From Ephydatia muelleri (lineage: Eukaryota > Porifera > Demospongiae > Spongillida > Spongillidae): a stretch of DNA of 64,000 nt. The stretch is taken from the NCBI GenBank assembly GCA_013339895.1, contig JABACO010000001.1:6764040-6828039 (forward strand), in the 5' to 3' direction. Positions within the stretch are counted from its first letter, which is position 1. Each line of letters begins with the position of its first letter. Below, in pieces: positions 37,301-47,905 of this stretch. The position numbers and the translations under genes are program-made. Under the pieces are notes generated by a model. That model made no database searches and was not told the origin of the DNA. It saw only the letters and a list, made by a program, of their open reading frames with translations.

Positions 37301-37613
37301 ATTTGCAAACACTTGGGGGGAGGGGGGGGTGAAAAAAAGAAAGAATGTGAATAGGTTAAGCGACTCTAAACAGCTCTGAACGTGTCCCATAACAAATAAA
37401 ACATTCATTTAGCCCGCCATTGCAATAACATACATGTTAATTCTGCGAATAATACTGCTGGTAAACTCGTAGGCACTTTCACATACGCTTAGATAACTCA
37501 CCAATATGTTTCAAAACGGATGCCCTGGTATTCCCACTGTACTGCTTACACAGCGAGCAAGTGAAAATAGTTCTACTGCTTTCATGCTTTTCAATAAAAC
37601 TGACTGTTGCCAT
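31387..37613 (-). CDS. CACTA-type transposase, 11 exons, 844 aa
   Basis: Exons: 37613-37502, 37230-36689, 36628-36479, 36404-36230, 36174-36017, 34936-34769, 34703-34334, 34274-34013, 33962-33769, 33500-33416 and 31705-31387 (TGA). All introns are GT-AG and phases agree throughout, with no internal stop. The N-terminus has two zinc-finger-like motifs: CSLC...H (about 19-36) and CGIDGC...HLLRSH. Family hallmarks follow: YYDDVEVVNPIGS (about 307-319), FYYTLGNISP, VSADNPASH then a CRFC pair, and GLPMDAMHDLLEG (about 486-498). I propose the acidic residues in YYDD, SADN and DLLEG as the DDE-type triad (inference). The C-terminus has a beta-rich YKTGVFVV...HAYEI region. The gene starts 68 bp from the divergent partner gene and fills half of the element. 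Confidence 0.8.
31869..32094. mobile_element. MITE of about 226 bp in the last transposase intron
   Basis: Ends read AAGCTCCCC...GCCCCCTTA and the complement TAAGGGGG...GGGGAGCTT. An inner inverted pair (about 31932-31968 with 32011-32046) includes AAGCGCTGG and CCAGCGCTT. No coding capacity. Target duplication is not clear. Confidence 0.7.
32100..33410. other. Large last intron of the CACTA-type transposase
   Basis: AT-rich, with no supported exon. It belongs to the intron between 33416 and 31705. Confidence 0.5.
34998..35335. mobile_element. Mariner-like MITE 1 (338 bp)
   Basis: Inverted ends CAGGGTGTCCCGCAATGAAG and its near complement are flanked by TA on both sides, as in Tc1/mariner insertions. 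It lies in a transposase intron and has no coding capacity. Confidence 0.85.
35338..35989. mobile_element. Mariner-like MITE 2 (about 650 bp)
   Basis: It shares the left TA with MITE 1. Ends read AAGGGTGTCCTTCAATCAAG and GATGGTGGGACACCCTG, again with TA flanks. Inside is a second inverted pair (about 35418-35455 with 35641-35683, GGAACATGTTCC region). This suggests a nested or composite element. Confidence 0.7.
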
Positions 37614-37681
37614 TCCAAATAAAGAGCACGCGCATGCGCACACGCGGCACGTGTCTCAATTTTTTTACAACTTTTAGAAAG
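37614..37681. promoter_or_regulatory. 68-bp bidirectional promoter between the two transposon genes
   Basis: The two ATGs (37613 minus, 37682 plus) leave only 68 bp. It holds GCGCATGCGCA (37630-37640), a perfect match to the palindromic NRF1 site, and an E-box CACGTG (37648-37653). There is no TATA box. Such sites drive many animal CpG-type bidirectional promoters. Use in this element is inferred. Confidence 0.6.
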
Positions 37682-40174
37682 ATGAGTAGCAAGGTAGTAC
37701 TTGTATCTTATATGGAAAGGAACAAGAAGTTTACCATTCCTGCCTCGAAAGAGCAATCAGACGTCGAGTTTCTCAAAAAGGAATTTTTCACTGCTTTTGG
37801 AATTCGTCGGACGCAAGACCACACAGTTACGCTCCAGTCCTTTGATGACGAATTTGGTGAATTCGTTGACACCAAGGACGATGCACTTTTTGTGAATAAG
37901 ACAAAGCTCAAAGCGATACTTGTTCGTCAGTCTGAAACAGTAAGTTCTGTTCTTGTACGTAGATTGCTAAACTATACGGACCTTTTTAATTAATGAATAA
38001 GTGCCTAACCTAGCGATCTTTGTGGGTAGATTAAACAACAGCCATTGCTATTTTATTGTTTGAAATGACGTCTTTTCGTGTGTGTGGGGAAGCAGGCTTT
38101 CAGCGCAGATTAAAGAATGCATTGATGCGCGCGTGCATCACGGGATGGAATGATGTAGAAATACAAGGGGAGGTAGTTGCAAAACCTAAAAAGAATACTA
38201 GAAGAGGGGGAAGTGGCATATTGGCCATCACAAACGCTGGGTTAACCTAGCGTTTTGCGCTAGGTACACCTAGCATTATTTTAGGAACTTAATTCATTAA
38301 ATAACAATTTATACTTTGTAGAACTCCAAGCTCTGGGACGCGGAGATCGAATCATCACGCAGCACAAGTGAACTGCAGAGCTTCACATCATCACCCACCA
38401 GCTCTATTCGCGCATGGTCTCCCAGTGTCAGTGACATAGAAACGCGAGCGACTTCACCAAGCATCAGTGATATACAGATCAGAGCGACTTCACCCAGCAC
38501 CTCTGCCAGCACCAGTTTTATACCATTCTCGCAAGAGGTATGTTTTTAAAATTGGTTTTGTTAAGTTTTTAAACCATTTTTGCACAGAATGAATGTACAT
38601 TAAAACGGAAGTCAACTTCTATTGATGCAGAAGTGGAAGATGACAGCGGCATATCAGTAATAGGGTCTGATACAAAAAAGAAAAAAATCATAAAGCCAAA
38701 TGAACCACCACTTCCAGATCCCTTTCCTCTTCCTCAGAATTTCCGCCCAGATGTCGAACTAGCTTTAAAGTCAGGAAACATGACGGCTAACACACACAAG
38801 ACATACCTGTCACAGGTTGCATCTGCAATATTTGGTTTCAAAAAGTATCCAAGTCGAGAAGAATTTATGCATGTAGCTGATCAAATTACCAGAATGTATC
38901 CTTTCCTTCAGTCTCCTTTGCCTAACGGGTCTAAAATTGTAAGTGGTCTTCTCACCTGCTCTATTTATTATTGCTTTATCAATTTACAGGGCGCTATAGT
39001 TCAAACTTTGTGCGATCGCTTCAAAGAATTGCGGCGGCCACTACGTACGACAGTGACACCGTTCCAAAAGACAGATCATCACCCTAAAAAGCAAAAGGAT
39101 TCCAAGGCGCAAACACCTGCAATGGCCATCTTGTGTAAACCTCCTGCTCTACCACCTGGTGAAGATGAAACGTCTCTTAATAGGCACATCAAGATTCTAT
39201 CTACAGAGTACACTAAAACAAAGAAAGGAAGGGGCAATCATCAGCTCGTGACCTCCCTTATGGAGAAAACTTTTTCTGTTAGGAGAGCTGACGTATTGAA
39301 ATCTGAAGAATTCAATCTCCACATGATACTGGTGAAATATCCGTATTTGCAGTGTTCAGACCATGTAAGTAATTGTTTTGAGTTGATAGTGTCTAAATTG
39401 GTGCTTTCTTCTTTTAGCTCTTCATGGAAATGGAGCGAATAATTGCTGGAGCAGGATCTGATGTAACTCATGCATCTTTCTCAGATAGTTGGAATAAACT
39501 GTGGACACCCAGAATAATGACACAAGCTAGGAGTGAAAGTAGCAGCAATACACGATTACGAACTGTGTTGGAGTCAATGGAGATAAGTTTCGGTAATGTT
39601 GACACACTCAGTAAATGCACGTGCATTGTTTACAGCAAACTTGATTGATTTGGTACATTAGAATCAAATGCATCGCTCCCTGTGTATGGCCTTGTTCTGC
39701 TGCCATACATGCTTCGGGATTCTCGATTTGTTCCAGACTACAAAATAGTTCTTCATTGTATTCCAGTAAGGTTGAAAATGAAATTAGTGGTACAAAATGG
39801 AGTTTAATATAGTGTATAATAATTTTTAATTTATTGCTGTTATGTTTCTTGTGTAGGTGTCAAGTAATGTTGAACAGGAAATACAGCAGAAAAAGCAGAA
39901 CGAGCCTTACCTCCTGTGCTATGGAGGAGTCACAAAACCTGAGCAAGTGTATCTTGTCATTGATTGTGAGGTCGTGTGTGAGGTTGAGCCGTACCACTCA
40001 GTATTTGCACTTCTTTCTGGATTCTTTGTTTTTAATGTGCAGTACACTACTGGGTGCAAATCTATGTTCAGGTTTTTGGAGTCCTTACTACACTTGCAGT
40101 GCAAGCAGACCAGGCAACCGTCAGTGGCTCTTTTCATGGCAGCTTTGACTTCATTGAACACTAAGACTTTTTAA
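37682..40174 (+). CDS. CACTA partner protein, PB1-like N-terminus, SAMD3-like C-terminus
   Basis: Exons: 37682-37939, 38322-38537, 38588-38938, 38990-39364, 39418-39592, 39662-39765 and 39857-40174 (TAA). All junctions are GT-AG with consistent phase, and the product is 598 residues. Residues about 1-86 resemble a PB1-type interaction domain (VVLVSYMERNKKF start, acidic FDDEFGEFVD). Residues 87-158 are a Ser/Thr-rich linker with repeated SPS-S-DI units. A basic KRK/KKKK patch (about 165-190) is a likely nuclear signal. The C-terminus (YLVIDCEVV...FFVFNVQY...FLESLL) is typical of proteins annotated SAMD3-like in sponges, cnidarians and fish. Divergent pairing with the transposase inside one set of terminal repeats suggests that it is the element's second protein. 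Its function is unknown. Confidence 0.72.
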
Positions 40175-40411
40175 TTGCACTGTTGCATTAAGCCATTTTT
40201 TTGTATCATTTGACTGGTTAATAATTATGCAGTTAATATTCCATTCAGTGTGTCAATCCACCAGTTCTGGTGGAGTTATCACACAAAAACTCATGGGTGT
40301 ACGCCTCCTGAACTTGTGGGTGACAACCACTCATCACTATAGGTGGGGCTGACACACCTCAGGTGGTGTGCCAGTTGGGACAACGCTAGCACACCAAATC
40401 TGGTGTGCTGA

Positions 40412-40433
40412 ACCCACCAAATTTTTTACAGTG
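40412..40433. repeat. Right terminal inverted repeat of the CACTA-type element
   Basis: Reverse complement of 30816-30837 with two mismatches. Subterminal ACACCAAATCTGGTGTG precedes it. Confidence 0.85.
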
Positions 40434-41555
40434 TACGCATCTTCTGCGTTCTTGTGCAGACAATTTTACAGGACTCGTTCCACGAGACCAGTGATGAATT
40501 GGCAAAGGTGCTGCCCTAGCTCGTGTGTGTGATCAGACGTGAGTACTACGTTAAAGTCTAAGCTTCTTGACTCAGTGCGGGGCCACCTCAGGCACAACAA
40601 GTACACTGAACCAGAGATAATATATATATTATTTCTGACTGTACCACCCGAGATTATGAAAAGAGTTAAGGTGTGTCAAGTTTAGTAAATAGATCATGAT
40701 TATGCTGCATCCCGATATGCTTATTTTTAACTATAATGTTTCGGTAGATGGTTTGTGATAGAAATTGGAAAATAATTTGTTTTGTTTATTTTAAATTGCA
40801 CGGAGACGCAAGATTGGGTGTTGGTTGCAGAGATGCGATTAATTTAAGTAGGTCTTCAAATGCACACTTTGTTAGGCAATGTTATAACGAATACTCCAAA
40901 ACGATATTTAATATCACTTATTTTGAACGTTGAATACAACTGCTGTGTACACACTGCAAAAACATGTTCTCTCGCTCCGTCGAGTGACCGTCCAGTGAAA
41001 CATAGCACTCGTTAAAACGAGTGATCGCCACCTATTATCACAGCGAGTGATATGCACACGTTAATACGAGTGCAAGTCACCTTAGCAGAAATCACTTGTA
41101 CCTCCAATGTCGATCATCCATCCCTTTCTACTGTAGCAGTAGCAGGTACAAAATTGCCACTATTTCCAGAATCACACACTAAAAATGTAGAAGTAGGCAA
41201 ACGCGGGAGCAGACTGCTAGCCTCGTACGCGTCTGTGGTAGATGTACTAGTAGATTGCTCTTGGACTTGGTTTCCATAGTACATTGCCTTGTAATAAGTT
41301 TTTCAGGCATATCGTGATTTAGTCCTTGCTGGAATCAGTACGTTCGTATCTCTATTCGTTTTGGGAGCATTATAGAATTTGAATTTCTACAGTACACACC
41401 TCCATGCAGCGCGCATGCGCAGACCATGCGATGCAACTTTGACAGCTGCATTTTTCATTTACAGTACAAGCAAAATTGGTACAAACTGTATCAGATATGA
41501 TATTCCCATCATTGTGTATCTAATGCGTTAATATGCAAGATACAATCTGTTCAGA
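40434..41555. other. Inter-element region with a possible second CACTA end
   Basis: No gene. At 40952 a CACTGCAAAAAC end-like sequence is followed by several CACTCG/CGAGTG motifs (to about 41070), like the subterminal repeats of a CACTA element. A GCGCATGCGCA site lies near 41415. Confidence 0.35.
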
Positions 41556-42310
41556 TTATTTTGACTGTCTGTGCCACAATGAATGTAAATACATTCTGGC
41601 ACATACCACCGACAGCGTGAACCAGAATGATTGACATATGAGTATCAGACTGAACACATTGTGTACCAATCGTGGGTTATATTTGAATTTCGTGAACAAA
41701 TTGATTGTCAAAACATGCACGCGTATACACATATATGTGGAGATCCTGATCATCGGTATTAATAGCGAGCCCGACAAGCTGCGATGCGGAGCAGGGCTCA
41801 GGTTGGCATCGCCATCGTTGAGATTATAGATGGTTGACGAAAGAGCAACAATAGAGTCTTCATCATCCTGCGCTGTCTGAAGATCTACTGCTGTCGGTTG
41901 ACCACCTTCATAGTTGCTTTTAAGCCATGCGTCAAATCCTTTATGCGTCATACTCCTGCTACTCAACTGTGTTCGGCAGAACTTGCACTGTATATAGAGA
42001 TCAAGCGTCGAGGTATCATGCAGCTTGGCAATGCTACTCTTACCAACTGAGCAACATGCAAGTGATAGTTAGGTATCTCTTCTTTATCGACTTTTAGTAT
42101 ACTCAGGAACTTAGTCACAAACTCTTCACATCGCATGAGAAGAAATCCCTGATCCCAAAAATCTTGTATGCAAAGGAAGAATACATTCAGCATAAATACA
42201 ATTATTGCATTATTGCATTGCAAGACTTACCCTTCGACGCTCTTCTGCCCGCAACTCTCCTAGCCTGGACTTCACAAAGGTTTCAGCAGCAGTTCTTTTA
42301 TACTTTTAAT
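41556..42310 (-). pseudogene. Unknown exon fragments divergent from the Plavaka-like gene
   Basis: A minus-strand piece at about 42305-42231 (KRTAAETFVKSRLGELRAEE) ends in a good GTAAGT donor. A second, at about 42165-42060, reads DFWDQGFLLMRCEEFVTKF. A third, at about 41985-41820, reads SMTHKGFDAWLKSNYEGG. They look coding but I cannot name a family. Their divergent position next to the Plavaka-like gene resembles the two-gene layout of the complete CACTA element. Confidence 0.35.
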
Positions 42311-42601
42311 AAAATAAATAAATTGGTGTGCCACATCCGAAATTCATATTATGCACGTGGTGCTCATAATTTTTTTTTTTAAATGCCCTTTTCCAAGAGA
42401 ATGTCGAAGCGTAAGTTTCTAAATCTCAGTGGCTATGCAACTGGCGCAACTGTATATGTGGGATACGTGCTACACATATTCTTCTTACTGACCTTATTCA
42501 TATACAATTTATCTTCATAGTGGACTATACAGTAGTACATTTGCACATAGGATACATGTCACGATGTACTCATTTATGATTAGTGACATTCCGTGTTATA
42601 G

Positions 42602-44225
42602 GATATTTTCATACTTGTGAACGGTATGATGAAAGCTGCGAGTATACAAGCGCTCTCAAACGGCATTTTCTAACTCAAAAACATACAAGCCACGGTGCAT
42701 TTATGGAAGAAAAAAATCTTTGGATCATAATGTTGAGGTTTGTTGAATATTTTAGTCACCATTTTGTAGTTTGTTTATTATTATTTACGTAGGATGTTCA
42801 CACAACTGACAATGATAACGAATCTTCAGTTGAAGACGGTGCATGCACATATGAACCAACTGGAATGTGGTGATGATGAGGATGAACTTGAACAGGAAGA
42901 TTATCATGAAGATGCACCATACAGTGATGACCCTTATATTCTTGAGAAGTTCTTTGAGGATCTTGAAAGTTCAACTAATGCCAGTTATTATCCATTTCCC
43001 TCAACGATGTTTGCTCTGCTCTATTTCCTAGTCTATTCTCCACATCCTGTCGTAAGTTTTAAAAGCGAGTGGACGTAATGATTATTTTGTCAACATGGCT
43101 ATGTAGGGAGAAAGGAATGTTAGTTTTGTGTGGTTAATATTAAAGCAGGTGGGAATTCCTGTTCCTAGCCTTGCCTCTGTAAAGGCAGCTGGAAAGAGGG
43201 TGGTCATGATGTTCAGTGATGACACAAGCGGTAATGACACAAGCGGTAATCGCTCAAAGAAGTGGCACAAGTTTGAGTCGTGGTACCTCCAACTTGCTGG
43301 CCTTGAACGTCACGAAAATGCAAGACTTGAGAACATACACTTTGTTTGCCTTGATCTCAGTGACCCTATTGCAAAAGAACTCACATTGCTGGAGACTGAG
43401 GGAATATTTGTCTTCGATAAGTTGTACCAAGACGTGGTGCTGGTAATTGCTCCACTGATGTTTATAGTTTGCGACAATCCCAGAGCTTCAGAGTTGCTGA
43501 ATCATCTTGGCAGTAATGCCATAAAATATTGCCTTATTTGTATGGTAAGTTACTTTCATTTTCTTTAAAATGTGTCTACAAAATTTGTTGTCCTTTTAGA
43601 CCAGTAGAACAGACACTGTGGGTGAACTGCGCACCAAGGAAGCAGCCTTGCTCCATATTCAAGCAGTCGAATCTAAGACAACTGAGCAGGACAAGGTGGA
43701 GATGAGGAAGGAAGTTGGTATAAGAGAAGTCGACAATCCTTTGCTATTCATTCCTGCTGACGTATATCAGTAAGGATATGCATTTAGAGTGGCATGCCAT
43801 TTTCTTGTTACTCTTATAGATGCACACCAGTGGAGGTTTTGCATACATTTTTGCTAGGTACCTGCAAACACATCTTTAAAAATGTAATGCCCAAAATGAG
43901 TGCCCAGATAAGAAGTGAAATCCTGGCTCGCATTGAAGTGTTCAGTACATCTGGGTTTACCTACAAAGATGTATGGTAACGTTTGCCAATATTACCAATC
44001 ATTTGTTGGCCGTGACTTTAAGGGATGGTCCCAGATGTGTATCTTAATTTTGAGTCCATACCTGAGTGAGGGTGACAAGAAATAGCATACTTAAAGGTAC
44101 TGTAAGTGCATTGTGGTGATATGTAGTTATTTGATGCTTAATATTATCACAGCTATTTCAGATCTCCTACTGTAACTTTTTCAAACCATCACTGGCAGAG
44201 GAGTGGAGAGGGCTGTGCAGTGGAT
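42602..44225 (+). pseudogene. Plavaka-like CACTA transposase, 5' part, broken
   Basis: Exon-like pieces: about 42602-42715 (C2H2-like CERYDESCEY...KRHFLTQKH), 42794-43051 (acidic), 43107-43544, 43600-43769, 43819-43975 and about 43990-44080. The main one holds VGIPVPSLASV, then WYLQLAGLERHENARLENIH, then a CDNPRASELLNHLG stretch. Later pieces carry TPVEVLHTFLLGTCK and SFVGRDFKGW. This order is that of Plavaka-type CACTA transposases, best known in basidiomycete fungi but also found in animals. The acidic exon seems to need a frame change near 42865. The gene is cut at about 44225 by a retroelement. The likely continuation is at 47.9-48.5 kb. Confidence 0.6.
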
Positions 44226-44438
44226 TTGTTCACACAGTAAAGCAGTACATATATTTCATGTCGGTTGAAAGAATTGAATTAGACAGGAAATAACCTCCCG
44301 TCTAAATGGGTGATTGGTGGAAGGGGGTGGCCACGTGGAAGGAGATTTATAAGGGACATTAAGGGTTACTGAGTCATTCTAAGCATTCTATTCTAAACGC
44401 ACGCTGTGTGTCCTGCAATTTTTCTGCTATTTTTCTTT

Positions 44439-45170
44439 ATGAATCGACTATCAGGAGAGTCGTCGACCGCCACGGGAGGTGGGAGCGACATGGCTATCAA
44501 CCCGCTGGGCGCTATACTGGCCGCAATCACCAACTCCCAGAGTGAGATGCACCAGCTGCGAGAGAACGTCCGAGCGGCACAGGAGGAGGCTGAGGAAAAG
44601 GCTGGCAGGAAGGCAGAGAGGCCATACCGCTTTCAAAGGAAGGCCCACGAGGAGCAGGCCACCTTCAATGACAGTTTGAGGGACCACCTGGTTGAGGCAG
44701 AATCGCAGCTGTTGCGCGCGGCCAGGGTGCTAGATGAAGGTCCTGCCAAACAAGCTTTGGAAAATGCCAAACAAACTTTGGAAAAGGCCAAGCAAAGCCT
44801 CAAGCGTGGTAAGGACGCTCTGGCCCATAGGACAAAAACTGATAAAAGTGGCCAATCGATCTGAGCTTGGATGGGCGGTTGTTGCCGAGTATGAGACCGA
44901 CAGTCTAGCGGTGGACTCAGACGACGAAAAGAGGCTGGAGAGGGCGGAAAGAACGGCTGAGCGCAAGGCTGCTTCTATAAAGCACAAATCGGAGGTAGCA
45001 GAGAAGTCCTGGAAGGCAGCGCCAGAAAGGGCTAAGGCCCTGGCGCGGTGGGAGGGAGTGACCGGTACTGGTCAAGCCGCTGCTTCCTCGGCCTGTGGGC
45101 CCTAATGTGTTATTTGTGCGGCGAGCCAGGTCATTTTAGGCGTGAGTGCCCTAAGAATAATGTGGCGTCG
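44439..45170 (+). pseudogene. DIRS-like gag protein, frameshifted
   Basis: ATG at 44439. A long charged coiled coil includes three related LENAK/LEKAK heptad blocks (about 44755-44805). The frame shifts near 44855 to an acidic/basic helical part, and shifts again near 45095 to reach the zinc knuckle CYLCGEPGHFRREC at about 45108-45150. At least two frameshifts, so it is inactive as read. Confidence 0.65.
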
Positions 45171-45263
45171 TATCCTTTGGTACAGGGAGGCGTTGTGCAT
45201 GCAAGCACTGATGAGGAGTGGGGCACATGTGGGGTAATGAGGTCTTGTGTTATGGAGTCACTC

Positions 45264-45386
45264 GACCTGTTGCATGGTGATGTGTTGTCACCTGACCAGT
45301 TGCATAGGGATGTGTTTCACCTGACCTGTTGCATAGGGATGTGTTGTCACCTGACCTGTTGCATGGTGATGTGCTGTTACCTGTAG
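45264..45386. repeat. Minisatellite, about 30-bp unit, four copies
   Basis: Units begin GACCTGTTGCATGGTGATGT with small changes. It lies where the reverse transcriptase would be expected in the DIRS-like element, so it may mark the deletion. Confidence 0.85.
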
Positions 45387-45593
45387 CCTCCTGTGGGGAG
45401 GAATTGCCAGTAAGGGAGCAGAGATACTGGGAGTTTGAGGAGTTGGAAATGCCTAAATTAAATAGCATGGCTGTAAAGGGCAGGTTAAGACGGCATGTTG
45501 AGTATTGGGTACACTGTGGAGCATGGTGTTCATGTGGCTCAAGGTAGTTGGTTACCTGAGGAGGCTATACAGAGCTAGGCCTGGAGGGAGTTA

Positions 45594-46097
45594 GTGGCAG
45601 TGAGTAGAGTTTTGATTTCTATTGCTTCCAAACTGTGTAATATGAGAGTTAGGTGGTTCTCAGATAATCAGAATGTAGTGCGCATTCTCCAGGTGGGCAG
45701 TCAGAAGCCTCACTTGCAAGAGCAGGCCATGAAGGTGTTTGAGACTTGTATTAGCTACCAAATCAGGTTGGAGCCTGAATGGCTGCCGCGTGAGGAAAAC
45801 GAGTTGGCCGATTTTGTTAGTCGTATTGTTGATTATGATGATTGGCAAGTCAATCCAGAGTTGTTCCGTGGTTTGGATTGTGTTTGGGGCCCTCATTCCT
45901 TAGATAGATTTGCAGATAACTATAATACACAGCTCCCACGATTTAATTCTCGTTTTGCATGCCCAGGGCCAGAGGCTGTTGATGCATTTACGGCAGTGGG
46001 GAGAACAACTGGTGGTGTCATAATGATTGCCAGTGGCAATGTTGTGTTGTGTGAACAGAATGGTATTTACCGCTGCCGGGGGCAGCAAGAGGTCTAG
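45594..46097 (+). pseudogene. DIRS-like RNase H domain
   Basis: The frame includes WFSDNQNVVRILQVG, LEPEWLPREENELADFVSR and WGPHSLDRFADNYN. These are the conserved RNase H and tail motifs of DIRS-type pol proteins, including the Asp of FSDNQ and the Asp of LADFVSR. The upstream polymerase is absent. The frame ends in the tandem-repeat region. Confidence 0.8.
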
Positions 46098-46370
46098 GAG
46101 GCCTATGTTTGACTTAGGGGTCAAACGGAACCCAGGGGGCCAGGTCAACGATGATTGAACTGCGTGGCCCAGGAGGGTTGTGTTACCGCTGCTGGGGGCA
46201 GCCAGAGGTCTGGAAGGCCTATGTTTGACTTAGGGGTCAAACGGAACCCAGGGGGCCAGGTCAACGATGGTTGGACTGCGTGGCCCAGGAGGGTTGTGTT
46301 ACCGCTGCCGGGGGCAGCACAAGGTCTAGGAGACCTATGGTATGGACCGTGTGGCCCAGGACGTATGTGG
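46069..46370. repeat. Tandem repeat, about 116-bp unit, about 2.5 copies
   Basis: Units start near 46071, 46188 and 46303 with CGCTGCCGGGGGCAGCA, which is itself a small palindrome, and share GGGGTCAAACGGAACCCAGG. It lies between RNase H and recombinase. Confidence 0.85.
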
Positions 46371-46599
46371 GGCTAAGCATGTGTCAGTTGTGTTCATCGC
46401 TCATTATCCCTTGGCAGATCTGGTAACTGCGGGGCATGGACTCAGCTTGGGAATCAGAAGGACCCAGTGTTGCAAGAGCTGGCAAAGGCGGTCCCTGAGA
46501 CATTGCTAAGTGGAAAGGCAGACAGTACTACGCTGGCGCGTTCCAGAGATGGAAGCTGTGGACGGAGGCAAGGCAGGAGGTCCCGAGTTTCCCTGCGCA

Positions 46600-47394
46600 G
46601 GAGGCTCATGTCGTTCTCTACCTGCAACATCTGAGTCAGTCAGTGCAGTCAAAAGCAGCAATAGAGGAGGTGGTGAATGCGCTGTCATGGCTGCATCAGG
46701 TGGCTGGGTGGGGCACACGAATATTAGCACAACCAAAAGTGCGAAAGGAGCCTGTGACAGCAGAGATGTTAAAAGCCATGGTGGATGCTGCAGGACCTGA
46801 GCCGTCATTGTCCGAGGTCAGGTTGCTTGCTGTGTGCCTCTTGGCTTTTGCTGGTTTCTTGAGGTGTGAGAAATTGCTGAAGCTGGTATGTGCAGATGTG
46901 CAGTTTAATCAAGAGGGGTTAGTGCTGAGCATAAAGTCCTGTAAAACTTATCAGTTTAGGGAGGGTGCCTCCCTGGTAGTGGCAAGGATAGATGATGGAA
47001 TGTATATGGGCAGCCTGAGTGTGGGGTCTAATGACAGGGTGTTTCGTGCTGTTGTGTGCACCAAGAAAGGTGAGAGGCTGCGTAAGTCAGGTGGACTGAG
47101 CTACTCAAGGCTGAGGGAGTTGCTGCTGGAGAAGATTTCTCAGCTGGGTAGGTGGACCCACAATTGTTTACTATGCATAGTTTAAGGGCTGGCAATGCCA
47201 CTGCTGCCGCTAATGCTGGGGTGCCTGATCGCCTATTTACGAGGCATGGCAGATGGTGGTCTGAATCAGCCAAGGACGGCTATGTCAAGGACTCGGTAGA
47301 GAAGCGGTTGTCGGTCTCTAAGAATTTAGGGATACAACAACTAGCTCTGTCTTTGTATGCCTATGTTGGGTGGCACCAAAGTGATGGTCATTAG
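46600..47394 (+). pseudogene. DIRS-like tyrosine recombinase
   Basis: The first frame (to about 47150) holds LLAFAGFLRCEKLLKL with the first catalytic Arg at 46862. The second frame (from about 47152) holds HSLRAG (His 47176, Arg 47185), RHGRWWSESAKDGYV and the Tyr in DGY. This is the R-H-R-H-Y set of tyrosine recombinases used by DIRS elements. A one-base frame change near 47150 splits it. Confidence 0.8.
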
Positions 47395-47530
47395 GGGAGG
47401 GGTGGATATATAACCATGTATGGCATGTGAAGGGAGGCCAGAACTTCTACAAAAACAGAAGACTCACCTTGCACTTCATCTGGTTGACTCAAGATGATAA
47501 AAGTCGGGCCCTGTTCGGCATTTAGTGCAG

Positions 47531-47905
47531 AACGGTACGTTTATAGGATGTATCACTACACCTGTACACGTTACTTTTCATTTAGGTTTGAGTCTTTTAA
47601 ATCCAATGTGCGGAACTACAATGTACACGGAAACAGGCTTGCTCCCAGTTAGCTATGCGTTTGTGTATCTTACAACATTTTCTGTCATGGTGGAAGTGAA
47701 AGGTGCACATGGCAATGTTGGTAATAAAATCTGTGACAATACTGTATCCACAGGTGTGATAGTGCAATGAAGGATCTGATTCGTCTAACATGTTATTCGT
47801 GGCATCTCTTTGCAAGAACTTAAGTCATTTATCAACCTGGGACACCAAGAAAGGTTGTCTCAAAATATATGCACTGATGTATTGTGAGTGATGCAGTGGT
47901 GTTCT
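47531..47905. other. Junction region between the DIRS-like element and the Plavaka-like 3' part
   Basis: No supported coding exon. Confidence 0.4.

Larger units (their letters stand above)
30816..40433. mobile_element. CACTA-type DNA transposon with two divergent genes
   Basis: The left end CACTGTAAAAAACCTGGTGG and the right end (reverse complement at 40433) CACTGTAAAAAATTTGGTGG match at 20 of 22 bases. Subterminal short repeats based on GGTGG/CCACC crowd both ends (30830-31040 and 40255-40420), as is usual for the CACTA superfamily. Flanking TA on both sides may be a 2-bp target duplication. Between the ends lie an intact transposase gene (minus) and an intact partner gene (plus). It also contains two mariner-like MITEs, a third MITE and a truncated tRNA-like sequence. 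No part of either gene is visibly broken, so it may be recent or still active. Confidence 0.8.
44240..47530 (+). mobile_element. DIRS-like tyrosine-recombinase retroelement, degenerate
   Basis: In order it shows a gag-like coiled-coil protein, a CCHC knuckle, RNase H and a tyrosine recombinase, the set found in DIRS/Ngaro/PAT elements. No integrase of the DDE type and no LTRs are seen. The reverse transcriptase between the knuckle (45105) and RNase H (45590) is missing. Exact ends were not found; limits are approximate. Confidence 0.7.
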
